NCBI RefSeq assembly: GCF_007991735.1
Contig: NZ_BJYX01000001.1
Span: forward strand, 372,001-436,000
Length of the DNA stretch: 64,000 nt
Direction of reading: 5' to 3'
DNA from: Terrabacter aerolatus
Lineage (GTDB): Bacteria > Actinomycetota > Actinomycetes > Actinomycetales > Dermatophilaceae
In this document: one piece after another, positions 34,506 to 43,222 of the stretch
Position numbering within the stretch: the first letter of the stretch is position 1
Layout: each line of letters starts with the position of its first letter
Made by a program: the position numbers and the translations under genes
The notes under the pieces: generated by a model
Told to the model about the DNA's origin: nothing
What the model saw: the letters and a program-made list of their open reading frames with translations, nothing else
The model's database searches: none

Positions 34506-37500
34506 ATGATCTCGCGCATCGCCATCGTGAACCGCGGCGAGGCCGCCATGCGGCTCATCCACGCGGTGCGGGACCTCAACGCCGCAGCAGGACGCGACGG
34601 GCACCGCATCGAGACGATCGCGCTGCACACCGAGGGCGAGCGACGAGCGATGTTCGTGCGCGAGAGCGACCACGCCTACGACCTCGGGCCGGCCTCGGCC
34701 CGCCCCTACCTCGACTACGCCGTCCTCGAGCGCGCCCTCCTCGAGACGGGCGCCGACGCCGCGTGGGTGGGCTGGGGCTTCGTCGCCGAGCATCCGGCCT
34801 TCGCCGAGCTGTGCGACCGCATCGGTGTCACCTTCATCGGCCCGAGCGCGGAGGCGATGGTCAAGCTCGGCGACAAGATCGGCAGCAAGCTCATCGCCGA
34901 GGAGGTCGGCGTGCCCGTCGCGCCGTGGAGCCGTGGCGGCGTCGACACCCTCGAGGACGCCAAGGCCGCAGCAGCGCGCATCGGCTACCCCCTCATGCTC
35001 AAGGCGACCGCCGGCGGCGGTGGCCGCGGCATCCGCCGCGTCGACTCCGACGCCGACCTCACCGACGCCTACGAGCGCACCCGCGACGAGGCCGAGCGCG
35101 CGTTCGGCTCCGGCGTCGTCTTCCTCGAGAAGCTCGTCACCGGGGCCCGCCACATCGAGGTGCAGGTCATCGCCGACGGCCAGGGCTCGGCGTGGGCCGT
35201 CGGTGTGCGCGACTGCTCGGTCCAGCGACGCAACCAGAAGGTCATCGAGGAGTCCGCCTCACCGGTGCTGAGCCGCGAGCAGGAGGACGAGGTCCGCACG
35301 AGCGCCGAGCGGCTCGCCGTCGCCGTCGGCTACGCCGGTGCCGGCACCGTCGAGTTCCTCTACCACCCGGGTGAGAGGTTCTTCGCGTTCCTCGAGGTCA
35401 ACACGCGCCTGCAGGTCGAGCACCCGATCACCGAGGTCGTCACCGACACCGACCTCGTCAAGCTCCAGATCCACGTCGCGAACGGCGGACGTCTCGACGA
35501 TCTTCCCGGCGGCCGCCCGACCCAGCGCGGCCACGCCGTCGAGGCGCGCCTCAACGCGGAGGACCCCGACCGCGACTTCGCGCCGAGCCCCGGCCACATC
35601 AGCCTGCTCCAGTTCCCCGCCGGGCCCGGCATCCGCGTCGACACCGGGGTGGGAGAAGGCGACTCGATCCCCGCCGACTTCGACTCGATGATCGCCAAGA
35701 TCATCGCGTACGGCCGCGACCGCGACGAGGCGCTCGCCCGCCTCCGCCGCGCCATGGCCGAGACGACCGTCGTCATCGACGGCGGCTCGACGAACAAGAG
35801 CTTCATCCTCGACCTGCTCGACCAGCCCGAGATCATCGACGGCTCGGCCGACACCGGCTGGATCGACCGCGTCCGCGCCGAGGGCCGGCTCGTGTCGCAC
35901 CGTCACTCCGGCGTCGCGCTCGTCGCCGCCGGCATCGAGGCCTACGAGGATGCCGAGGCCATCGAGCGGGCCCGCCTGCTCGAGTCGGCCCGGGGCGGTC
36001 GTCCCCAGGTCCAGCACACGGTCGGCCGCGCCATCGACCTCAAGCTGCGCGGCACGGCATACAAGGTCATGGTGCTGCGCACCGCGTCGCACCGCTACCG
36101 CGTCTCCATCACGAACGGCGGCGACGAGCACGTCGTCGACGCCACGCTCGACCGCATCGACGAGTATGCCGGCCGCATCGTCGTCGAGGGCCGCGCGCAC
36201 CGCCTCGTCACCGCCACCCACGGCCCCGTCCACCTCGTCGAGGTCGACGGCGTGACCCACCGCGTCTCGCGTGACGAGGGCGGCGTCGTGCGCTCCCCCG
36301 CCCCCGCGCTCGTCGTCGCGACCCCGGCCGCCGTCGGCGACGAGGTCGCGGCCGGCGCACCGGTGCTCGTCCTCGAGTCGATGAAGATGGAGACGGTGCT
36401 CCCGGCCCCCTTCGCGGCGCGCGTGCGCGAGCTGCTCGTCAGCGTCGGCAGCCAGGTCGAGACCGGCGCACCGCTCGTGCGGCTCGAGCCGACCGGCGAC
36501 GAGGAGGAGGTCGCCGAGGCGGCGGCCACCGAGACGGTCGACCTCGACCTGCCCGACTCGAGCGCCGGCCACGCCAGCGTGCGCGAGCGCGTCGACCGCG
36601 GCATCGAGGACCTGTCCGCGAGCGTCCTCGGCTTCGACGGCGACCCGAGCGGTGACCGCCGGATGCTCGAGGGCTACCTCACGGCCCGCGACGAGCTGGC
36701 CGCGAGCGGCACGATCCCGCTCGGCGAGGAGATCGCCGTCCTCGAGCTGCTCACCGACTTCGCCGAGCTGAGCCGCAACCGCCCGGCCGCCGAGGAGCGC
36801 CACACCGAGCTGCTCGTGCACAGCCCGCGCGAGCACTTCCACTCCTACCTCCAGAGCCTCGACGTCGAGCGCTCCGGACTGTCGGCGGACTTCCGCGACA
36901 AGCTCGCCCGCGTGCTGCGCCACTACGGCGTCACCGAGTTCGAGCGCACGCCCGACCTCGAGGAGGCGGTCTTCCGCATCTTCCTGGCCCAGCAGCGCTC
37001 GGCCCCCGAGGTGCAGGTCGCGACCTCGATCCTGCAGCGCTGGCTCGCCGAGCCCATCCCGGCAGCGCCGCTCGACGCCGCCGCCCGCGAAGCGCTCGAC
37101 CGGCTCGTCGTCGCGACCCAGCTGCGCTTCCCCGTCATCGGCGACCTCGCCCGCAGCGTCCGGTTCCGCTGGTTCGACCAGCCGCTCGTCGACGAGGAGC
37201 GCCAGAGCGTCCTCGCCGGGGTCCGCGACGAGCTGGCGTCGCTCGCGGCCGAGCCCGACGCCCCCGACCACACGGCCCGCATCGACGAGCTGGCCGCCAT
37301 CCCCGAGCAGATCGTCCGGTTCCTCACCGAGCGACTGCACGAGGAGGCGCCGGAGCGCCTGCCCGAGCACGAGCCGATGCTCGAGGTGCTCATCAAGCGG
37401 CACTACCGCGAGCACGAGCTCCACGGCCTGCGCACGTTCTCCGAGGGTGGCCGGCCCTTCGCCGTCGCCGACTACACGCTCGACGACCGTCCGACGCACC

Positions 37501-40043
37501 TGACGTCGACGATCGGCGGCGTCGACGAGCTCGTCCCGGGCGGCCCGCTCGACGCGGCCGTGTCCAACGACGTGTGGTCGCGCGCGACGGGCCTGCACTC
37601 CGTCGTCGACCTCTACCTGCGCTGGCCGCAGGAGCCGGAGTCCCCCGACGCCGCGAGCGACGAGCTCGCGACGCTGCTGCAGCAGCTGCCCTTCGCGCAG
37701 GACGTCCGCCGCGTGGCGGTCGCCGTCAGCGCCGGCCAGGGGCGCCCGGTCGACTACTTCACCTTCCGCCCGGTCGAGGGCACGCTCGTCGAGGACCGCC
37801 TCGTCCGCGGCGTGCACCCCATGGTGGGGCGCCGGCTCAACCTGTGGCGCCTCACGGCGTTCGACGTGACCCGCCTCGCGGCTCCCGAGGACGTGCTGCT
37901 CTACGAGTGCGTGGCCAAGGACAACCCCGAGGACCGACGTCTCGTCGCCCTGGCGCAGGTGCGCCAGGTCGTCGTCGTGCGCGACGAGGCCGGACAGGTG
38001 TCGGGCCTGCCGCACGTCGAGCGGGCCATCGCCAACTGTCTCGAGGCGATCCGCCGGCTCCGGGCGAGCCGTGGTGCCAAGGGTTCCCGGCTCGACATGA
38101 ACCACGTGTGGGTGCAGATCTGGCCGACCATCGAGGCCGACCTCAGCCAGCTGACCGCGCTCCAGAGCAAGATCGCCCCCGTGACCGCAGGTGCCGGCAT
38201 AGAGGAGGTCCTCGTGCAGGCCAAGGTCGCGGGCGCTCCCGGCGAGGCGCCTCTGCCGATCGCCGGCCGGTTCTTCTACCAGCCCGGTTCCGGCGTCACC
38301 GCGTCGCTCGGGGCGCCTCCCACCGAGCCGCTCAAGCCGCTCGACGACTACGCCTCCAAGGTGGTCCGAGCCCGCCGCCGCGGCCTCGTCTACCCCTACG
38401 AGCTCCAGTCGATGATCGCCGGAGACGGCGGCTCCGTCGTCGAGCACGACCTCGACGACACCGGCGCGCTCGTGCCGGTCGACCGGCCCCAGGGCCTCAA
38501 CAAGGCCGGCATCATCGTCGCCGTCGTCAGCTCGCCGACGGTGCGCCACCCCGAGGGGGTCACGCGCGTCGTGCTGTCGGGCGACCCGCTGCGCTCGCTC
38601 GGGTCGGTCGCCGAGGCCGAGTGCGCCCGGGTCATCGCGGCGATCGACCTCGCGGAGCAGATGAAGGTGCCGCTCGAGTGGTACTCCCTCTCGGCCGGGG
38701 CGCGCATCTCGATGGACTCCGGCACCGAGAACATGGACTGGGTCGCCCGCGCCCTCAAGCGCATCATCGAGTTCACCCAGGCGGGCGGCGAGATCAACAT
38801 CGTCGTCGCCGGCATCAACGTCGGCGCCCAGCCCTACTGGAACGCCGAGGCGACGATGCTCATGCACACCAAGGGCATCCTCGTCATGACGCCCGACAGC
38901 GCCATGGTCCTCACCGGCAAGCAGAGCCTCGACTTCTCCGGCGGTGTCTCGGCCGAGGACAACTTCGGCATCGGCGGCTACGACCGCGTCATGGGCCCCA
39001 ACGGGCAGGCGCAGTACTGGGCCAAGGACCTCGCCGGCGCGCGCGACATCCTCATGGCGCACTACGAGCACGCCTACGTCAGCCCGGGCGAGTCCGGCCC
39101 CCGCCGCGTCACGACGAGCGACCCGTCGCACCGCGACGTGACGCTCTACCCGCACGACGCGCCCGGCTCGGACTTCGCGACGGTCGGCGAGATCTTCAGC
39201 TCGCTCACCAACCCCGACCGCAAGAAGCCGTTCGACATCCGCACCGTCATGCGGGCCGTCAGCGACCAGGACCACGAGCCGCTCGAGCGATGGGCCGGCA
39301 TGGCCGACGCCGAGACGGCCGTCGTGCAGGACGCCCACCTCGGGGGCGTCCCCGTGTGCCTCATCGGCATCGAGAGCAAGTCGGTGCCGCGCCGCGGCTT
39401 CCCGCCCACCGACGGTCCCGACACCTACACGGCCGGCACGCTGTTCCCGCGGTCGAGCAAGAAGGTGGCGCGCGCCATCAACGCGGCCAGCGGCAACCGT
39501 CCCGTCGTCGTGCTCGCCAACCTGTCGGGCTTCGACGGGTCGCCCGAGTCGATGCGCAGCCTCCAGCTCGAGTACGGCGCCGAGATCGGCCGGGCCATCG
39601 TCAACTTCGACGGCCCGATCGTCTTCACCGTCGTCTCCCGCTACCACGGTGGCGCGTTCGTCGTCTTCTCCAAGACGCTCAACCCGCGCATGACGGTGCT
39701 GGCGGTCGAGGGTTCCTTCGCGTCGGTGCTCGGTGGCGCCCCGGCGGCCGCCGTCGTCTTCTCGCGCGACGTCGACGCCCGCACGGCGGCCGACTCCCGC
39801 GTCGCCGAGCTCGAGGGTCGCCTCGCCTCGGCCTCCGGGGTCGAGCGCGCCCGCCTCGCGACCGAGCTCGCGGAGCTGCGCACCTCGGTGCGCGCCGAGA
39901 AGCTCGGCCAGGTCGCCTCGGAGTTCGACGCGGTGCACAGCATCCACCGCGCCGTGTCGGTCGGTTCGGTCGACGCCGTCATCGAGGCGCACGACATGCG
40001 ACCGCGCATCATCGCCGCCATCGAGGCCGGCCTGCAGGGCTGA
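34506..40043 (+). CDS. single-chain multidomain acyl-CoA carboxylase
   Basis: 1845 residues fused in one chain: biotin carboxylase (about 1-450; TAGGGGRGIRRV ATP-grasp loop, SVQRRNQKVIEESAS, EVNTRLQVEHPITEV), biotin carboxyl carrier (about 600-660; ESMKME with biotinyl Lys627), a helical central linker (about 670-1300) and both carboxyltransferase halves (about 1310-1845). Actinobacteria usually have separate AccA/AccD chains; this order resembles eukaryotic ACC. It makes malonyl-CoA or methylmalonyl-CoA. ATG 34506 with AAGGAG upstream; a hairpin terminator follows. Confidence 0.9.
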   Translation: MISRIAIVNRGEAAMRLIHAVRDLNAAAGRDGHRIETIALHTEGERRAMFVRESDHAYDLGPASARPYLDYAVLERALLETGADAAWVGWGFVAEHPAFAELCDRIGVTFIGPSAEAMVKLGDKIGSKLIAEEVGVPVAPWSRGGVDTLEDAKAAAARIGYPLMLKATAGGGGRGIRRVDSDADLTDAYERTRDEAERAFGSGVVFLEKLVTGARHIEVQVIADGQGSAWAVGVRDCSVQRRNQKVIEESASPVLSREQEDEVRTSAERLAVAVGYAGAGTVEFLYHPGERFFAFLEVNTRLQVEHPITEVVTDTDLVKLQIHVANGGRLDDLPGGRPTQRGHAVEARLNAEDPDRDFAPSPGHISLLQFPAGPGIRVDTGVGEGDSIPADFDSMIAKIIAYGRDRDEALARLRRAMAETTVVIDGGSTNKSFILDLLDQPEIIDGSADTGWIDRVRAEGRLVSHRHSGVALVAAGIEAYEDAEAIERARLLESARGGRPQVQHTVGRAIDLKLRGTAYKVMVLRTASHRYRVSITNGGDEHVVDATLDRIDEYAGRIVVEGRAHRLVTATHGPVHLVEVDGVTHRVSRDEGGVVRSPAPALVVATPAAVGDEVAAGAPVLVLESMKMETVLPAPFAARVRELLVSVGSQVETGAPLVRLEPTGDEEEVAEAAATETVDLDLPDSSAGHASVRERVDRGIEDLSASVLGFDGDPSGDRRMLEGYLTARDELAASGTIPLGEEIAVLELLTDFAELSRNRPAAEERHTELLVHSPREHFHSYLQSLDVERSGLSADFRDKLARVLRHYGVTEFERTPDLEEAVFRIFLAQQRSAPEVQVATSILQRWLAEPIPAAPLDAAAREALDRLVVATQLRFPVIGDLARSVRFRWFDQPLVDEERQSVLAGVRDELASLAAEPDAPDHTARIDELAAIPEQIVRFLTERLHEEAPERLPEHEPMLEVLIKRHYREHELHGLRTFSEGGRPFAVADYTLDDRPTHLTSTIGGVDELVPGGPLDAAVSNDVWSRATGLHSVVDLYLRWPQEPESPDAASDELATLLQQLPFAQDVRRVAVAVSAGQGRPVDYFTFRPVEGTLVEDRLVRGVHPMVGRRLNLWRLTAFDVTRLAAPEDVLLYECVAKDNPEDRRLVALAQVRQVVVVRDEAGQVSGLPHVERAIANCLEAIRRLRASRGAKGSRLDMNHVWVQIWPTIEADLSQLTALQSKIAPVTAGAGIEEVLVQAKVAGAPGEAPLPIAGRFFYQPGSGVTASLGAPPTEPLKPLDDYASKVVRARRRGLVYPYELQSMIAGDGGSVVEHDLDDTGALVPVDRPQGLNKAGIIVAVVSSPTVRHPEGVTRVVLSGDPLRSLGSVAEAECARVIAAIDLAEQMKVPLEWYSLSAGARISMDSGTENMDWVARALKRIIEFTQAGGEINIVVAGINVGAQPYWNAEATMLMHTKGILVMTPDSAMVLTGKQSLDFSGGVSAEDNFGIGGYDRVMGPNGQAQYWAKDLAGARDILMAHYEHAYVSPGESGPRRVTTSDPSHRDVTLYPHDAPGSDFATVGEIFSSLTNPDRKKPFDIRTVMRAVSDQDHEPLERWAGMADAETAVVQDAHLGGVPVCLIGIESKSVPRRGFPPTDGPDTYTAGTLFPRSSKKVARAINAASGNRPVVVLANLSGFDGSPESMRSLQLEYGAEIGRAIVNFDGPIVFTVVSRYHGGAFVVFSKTLNPRMTVLAVEGSFASVLGGAPAAAVVFSRDVDARTAADSRVAELEGRLASASGVERARLATELAELRTSVRAEKLGQVASEFDAVHSIHRAVSVGSVDAVIEAHDMRPRIIAAIEAGLQG

Positions 40044-40062
40044 CCTCCGCCGACGACGAAGA

Positions 40063-40099
40063 GGGCGTATGCCGTGTGGCCGGCTCACGGCATACGCCC
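40063..40099 (+). terminator. hairpin with GTATGCCG arms after the carboxylase
   Basis: GGGCGTATGCCGTG (40063-40076) and its exact complement CACGGCATACGCCC (40086-40099) around a nine-base loop, 20 bases after the carboxylase stop. Both arms carry the GTATGCCG motif (40067-40074, 40088-40095). No U-tract. Confidence 0.82.
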
Positions 40100-40143
40100 G
40101 ACCACCCAGCCGGGACCGACCACGACACACCACAGGGGAACTC

Positions 40144-40668
40144 ATGCAGGATGCACACGAGCTGATGGACCGCGTCCGTGACGGGGCGCGGGGCACGCCC
40201 TACGCCGTCGTCGAGCGGCCGTACGGCTTCGACCTCACGATCGACGTCGCCGACGCACGGTGGGTCGACCTCACGGCGGCGCACGGCCTGACGAAGGTCT
40301 TCACGCACGAGGTCCACGTCAAGGGGCCCGGCCGCTACGGCATCACCGACGTCGAGCACACGGTGAGCTACGGCGCCGGCGGCGCGTCGCTCACGGCCGC
40401 CCGCTCGATCAGGCGCGGACGGGTCTACGGCTACCAGCGCCGGGTCGAGCTCGGGGTCGACGCCCGCACCGGGGAGGTCGGCAAGGTCGTCGACTACACG
40501 TTCCGCGCCGGCGAGGGCCGGGGCATCGTCCGGCGCGCCGCCGACGAGCTGGGCTGGAAGGAGGCGATGAACGGCGAGCAGAAGGGCGGACTCATCGTCG
40601 GCATCGTCGCGATCGTCCTCACCGTCGGTGTCTTCGCCGCCGTCGGCATCGCCGCCCTGCTGCGCTGA
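40144..40668 (+). CDS. hypothetical protein with C-terminal membrane anchor
   Basis: 174 residues. A soluble beta-rich body (FDLTIDVADARWVDLTAAHG ... VEHTVSYGAGGASLTAARSI) is followed by one hydrophobic helix at the very end (LIVGIVAIVLTVGVFAAVGI), so it is tail-anchored with the body inside. No family recognised. ATG 40144 with AGGGGAA upstream. Its stop is five bases before the convergent DUF6510 gene's stop. Confidence 0.8.
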   Translation: MQDAHELMDRVRDGARGTPYAVVERPYGFDLTIDVADARWVDLTAAHGLTKVFTHEVHVKGPGRYGITDVEHTVSYGAGGASLTAARSIRRGRVYGYQRRVELGVDARTGEVGKVVDYTFRAGEGRGIVRRAADELGWKEAMNGEQKGGLIVGIVAIVLTVGVFAAVGIAALLR

Positions 40669-40672
40669 CGCG

Positions 40673-40954
40673 TCAGGCCGACGGCCCCGGCAGCTCCGCC
40701 GGGACCCGCAGCGAGGTGACGCCGCCGAGGTCGAGCCACACGGCGTCGGGGGTGCGCACGACCCGCAGCAGCACGTCGTCGCACCCCGGGCAGCGCCCGA
40801 CGAGGCCGGGGTCCGGTCCGTAGACCCGAAGCGTGGCGACCTCGGTGGCCGAGCCGCAGCCGCGGCAGCGGACGACGGCCGCGGTGACGTCGAGGGCGAA
40901 GAGCTCGGAGAGGGGGCCGGCCATGAGGTTGCCGTCCCAGTCGGGCGTGGTCAT
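40673..40954 (-). CDS. DUF6510 family protein (zinc-ribbon-like)
   Basis: 93 residues. VRCRGCGSAT and GRCPGCDDVL give two CxxC pairs, a zinc-ribbon arrangement typical of DUF6510. Last gene of a three-gene operon behind the flavin reductase and the sulfite-oxidase-like enzyme, and usually found with them; it may aid metal or electron-transfer assembly. ATG 40954 with GAGGAGG upstream. Confidence 0.8.
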   Translation of the reverse strand: MTTPDWDGNLMAGPLSELFALDVTAAVVRCRGCGSATEVATLRVYGPDPGLVGRCPGCDDVLLRVVRTPDAVWLDLGGVTSLRVPAELPGPSA

Positions 40955-40968
40955 GGTGATGCGCCTCC

Positions 40969-41745
40969 TCACGGGCCGCTCGGCCCGAATCTCTCTGTCC
41001 TGATGTGCTCGGCGGCGTGGCCGAGCCCGACGAGCAGGTCGGCGGCGCTCTCGACGAAACCCGTCGGTCCGCAGACGTAGCAGGTGGGCGCGTCGGCTGC
41101 CTCCCACCCGGGCGCGACGAGGTCGTCCTCGCGCAGCCGTCCGGCCGGGCGCACGTCGCCGTCGGGCGCCCGACGGGTGTGCACGAGGTGGAGCCGCACC
41201 CCGGCGCCGGACGGGAGTGCGGCGAGCGCCACCAGCTCGTCCCGGTAGATGACGTCGTCGGGCTCGCGCACCGAGTAGACGAGGCGGAAGGGAGGCGAAG
41301 CGTCCGGGTCCTGTTCGGTGCGCGCCCTGAGCATCGACATGAGCGGCACCACCCCGGAGCCTCCGGCGACGAGGAGCACCGGCTCGGGCTGGGCTGCGCG
41401 CCAGACGAACCAGCCCCCGACGGGACCTCGCAGCCGCACGGCATCGCCCACCGCGAGGCCGTCGGCGAGGAAGCTCGAGACCTCGCCGTCGGGGACGCGC
41501 TGCACCGTCAGCTCTACGTGGTCCCCGCGCGCCGGCGCCGAGACGGAGTAGCTGCGCGTCGCGGTGTAGCCGTCGGGGGCGGTGAGCCGGACGTCGACGT
41601 GCTGACCCGGCAGGTGCCCCGGCCAGTCCGGGACGTCGAGCACGAGGGTCACGGCGCTGTCGGTCTCGGGCCGGCGCTCGAGGAGTCTGGCTTCGCGCCA
41701 GGCCCTGGGGGCACTCAGTCCCCCTGGTACCGCTGCTCGCGCCAT
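40969..41745 (-). CDS. FAD-binding ferredoxin-reductase-type oxidoreductase
   Basis: 258 residues. TRSYSVSAP is the FAD-binding RxYS motif, GGSGVVPLMSML the NAD(P)-binding loop, and YVCGPTGFVESAA the closing motif; the 2Fe-2S domain is absent. With the neighbouring molybdoenzyme it probably supplies or withdraws electrons, a two-component layout seen in actinobacterial operons. It overlaps the molybdoenzyme gene's 3' end by 31 bases; start ATG 41745 is the first plausible one. Confidence 0.87.
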   Translation of the reverse strand: MARAAVPGGLSAPRAWREARLLERRPETDSAVTLVLDVPDWPGHLPGQHVDVRLTAPDGYTATRSYSVSAPARGDHVELTVQRVPDGEVSSFLADGLAVGDAVRLRGPVGGWFVWRAAQPEPVLLVAGGSGVVPLMSMLRARTEQDPDASPPFRLVYSVREPDDVIYRDELVALAALPSGAGVRLHLVHTRRAPDGDVRPAGRLREDDLVAPGWEAADAPTCYVCGPTGFVESAADLLVGLGHAAEHIRTERFGPSGP

Positions 41746-42314
41746 GGGTCGCCGTAGTCGTGGTAGCCGAGCTGCTCCCAGAATCCGGGCGAGTCCTCGA
41801 GCAGCAGCTCGATGCCGCGGACCCACTTCGCGGACTTCCAGAAGTAGAGGTGGGGCACGAGCAGCCTGGCGGGGCCGCCGTGCTCGGGCCTCAGGTCGTC
41901 GCCGTCGAACTCGAACGCGACCCAGGCCTGCCCGTCGAGGAGGTCCTCGAGCGGCAGGTTGGTCGTGTAGCCCCCGTAGCTGTGCACGAGCGCGAAGTCG
42001 GCGGCGGTCTCGACGTCGGCGAGCACCGTGTCGAGCGAGACCCCCCGCCACTCCGTGTCGAGCTTGGACCAGCTCGTGACGCAGTGGATGTCGACCGTCA
42101 CCGTGTCGCTCGGCAGCTCCATGAGCTCCGCCCACGACCACGTGTGCCTGGTGCCGTCCTCGGTGGCGACCCACAGCTCCCAGTCGTCGTGATCGACGCC
42201 GGGGGTCGGCCCCGCCGACAGCACCGGGAAGTCGGCGGTGAGGTACTGGCCCGGGGGCAGCCGGTCGTCGCGGCCGCGCGGTCGACCCTGGAAACCTCGC
42301 GTGACGAAGTCCAT
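41715..42314 (-). CDS. sulfite-oxidase-like molybdopterin enzyme
   Basis: 199 residues. DIHCVTSWSKLDTEWRGVSL carries the molybdenum-ligating Cys78, and the body HSYGGYTTNLPLEDLL, VPHLYFWKSAKWVRG matches the sulfite-oxidase/YedY cofactor domain. Lacking a Tat signal or heme domain, it is probably cytoplasmic. First gene of the operon with the flavin reductase and DUF6510. Its substrate is unknown; relatives act on sulfite or oxidised methionine. Confidence 0.87.
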   Translation of the reverse strand: MDFVTRGFQGRPRGRDDRLPPGQYLTADFPVLSAGPTPGVDHDDWELWVATEDGTRHTWSWAELMELPSDTVTVDIHCVTSWSKLDTEWRGVSLDTVLADVETAADFALVHSYGGYTTNLPLEDLLDGQAWVAFEFDGDDLRPEHGGPARLLVPHLYFWKSAKWVRGIELLLEDSPGFWEQLGYHDYGDPWREQRYQGD

Positions 42315-42418
42315 GCCCCCTGACTCTAGGGGCGGCCGGGCCCCGGCGGAACGTCCACGACGTGGGCGGTCCCGGCGGGGACCTCCCGCTCGGGGCGCCC
42401 GCGGGGCAGGATGAGCCC

Positions 42419-43222
42419 GTGCCGACGACGATGCCGCCCGTGTCGCTGTCGGCGTCGGACGGTGTGGCCACGATCCGGCTCGCCCGTCCCGACGCCGGCA
42501 ACGCCCTCGACCTGCCCGGCGCGCTCGCGTTCCGCGACACCGTCCGCGAGGTCGCGGAGGCGGTCGACCGGGTCCACGTCGTCGTGCTGCGGGCGGAGGG
42601 CCGGCTCTTCTGCGCGGGCGGTGACGTGCGGGCCATGGCCGCGGCCGCGGACCGCCCGGCGTTCGTCGCCGAGCTCGCGGGCGTGCTCCACGAAGCGCTG
42701 ACCGAGCTGCGCGCCCTGCCGGTGCCCGTCGTCGCCGTCGTCCAGGGCGCGGCGGCGGGGGCGGGCGTGGGCCTCGTGCTCGCGGCCGACGTCGTGCTGG
42801 CCGCCGACCACGCGAGCTTCGTGGCGGCGTACCCGTCGGTGGGTCTCTCGCCCGACTGCGGGGTCAGCGCGCTGCTACCGGCCGTGGTCGGTGCCAGACG
42901 GGCCGCGCTCTTCCTGCTGACCGGCGCCCCGGTCGACGCGGCCACGGCGCTCGACTGGGGCCTCGTCTCCGAGGTGTGCCCCGCCGAGACCCTCGAGGCC
43001 CGCGCGGGTGAGGTCGTCGCCGCGATGGCCGCCCTGCCGCGACGAGCCGTGGGCGAGGCGGCCCGGCTGCTGCGCCGGTCCGGTGAGAGGGCGTATGCCG
43101 CGCAGCTCGCCGACGAGGCCGCGACCATCGCGCGCCTGTCGGCGACCGCCGAGGCGGAGGCGCTCCTCACCGCCTTCGCGACCCCAGCCCCTGCCCGACC
43201 GAGCAACGGAGACTCCCCATGA
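42419..43222 (+). CDS. enoyl-CoA hydratase/isomerase-family protein
   Basis: 267 residues. VLRAEGRLFCAGGDVRAMAA is the oxyanion-hole strand, and YPSVGLSPDCGVSALLPAVV the following conserved region; the crotonase fold is complete. The catalytic acids cannot be assigned with confidence, so hydratase, isomerase or dehalogenase activity are all open. It overlaps the ligase start by four bases (ATGA). GTG 42419 follows CAGGAT by six bases. Confidence 0.87.
   Translation: MPTTMPPVSLSASDGVATIRLARPDAGNALDLPGALAFRDTVREVAEAVDRVHVVVLRAEGRLFCAGGDVRAMAAAADRPAFVAELAGVLHEALTELRALPVPVVAVVQGAAAGAGVGLVLAADVVLAADHASFVAAYPSVGLSPDCGVSALLPAVVGARRAALFLLTGAPVDAATALDWGLVSEVCPAETLEARAGEVVAAMAALPRRAVGEAARLLRRSGERAYAAQLADEAATIARLSATAEAEALLTAFATPAPARPSNGDSP

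Noticed and set aside
35259-40196. A 1645-codon reading frame antisense to the carboxylase gene, and an 815-codon frame antisense to the LuxR gene (7153-9600)
   Set aside because: Long antisense frames are expected at 72% G+C. They encode low-complexity Arg/Gly/Asp-rich text with no domain, while the sense strand has full domain patterns.
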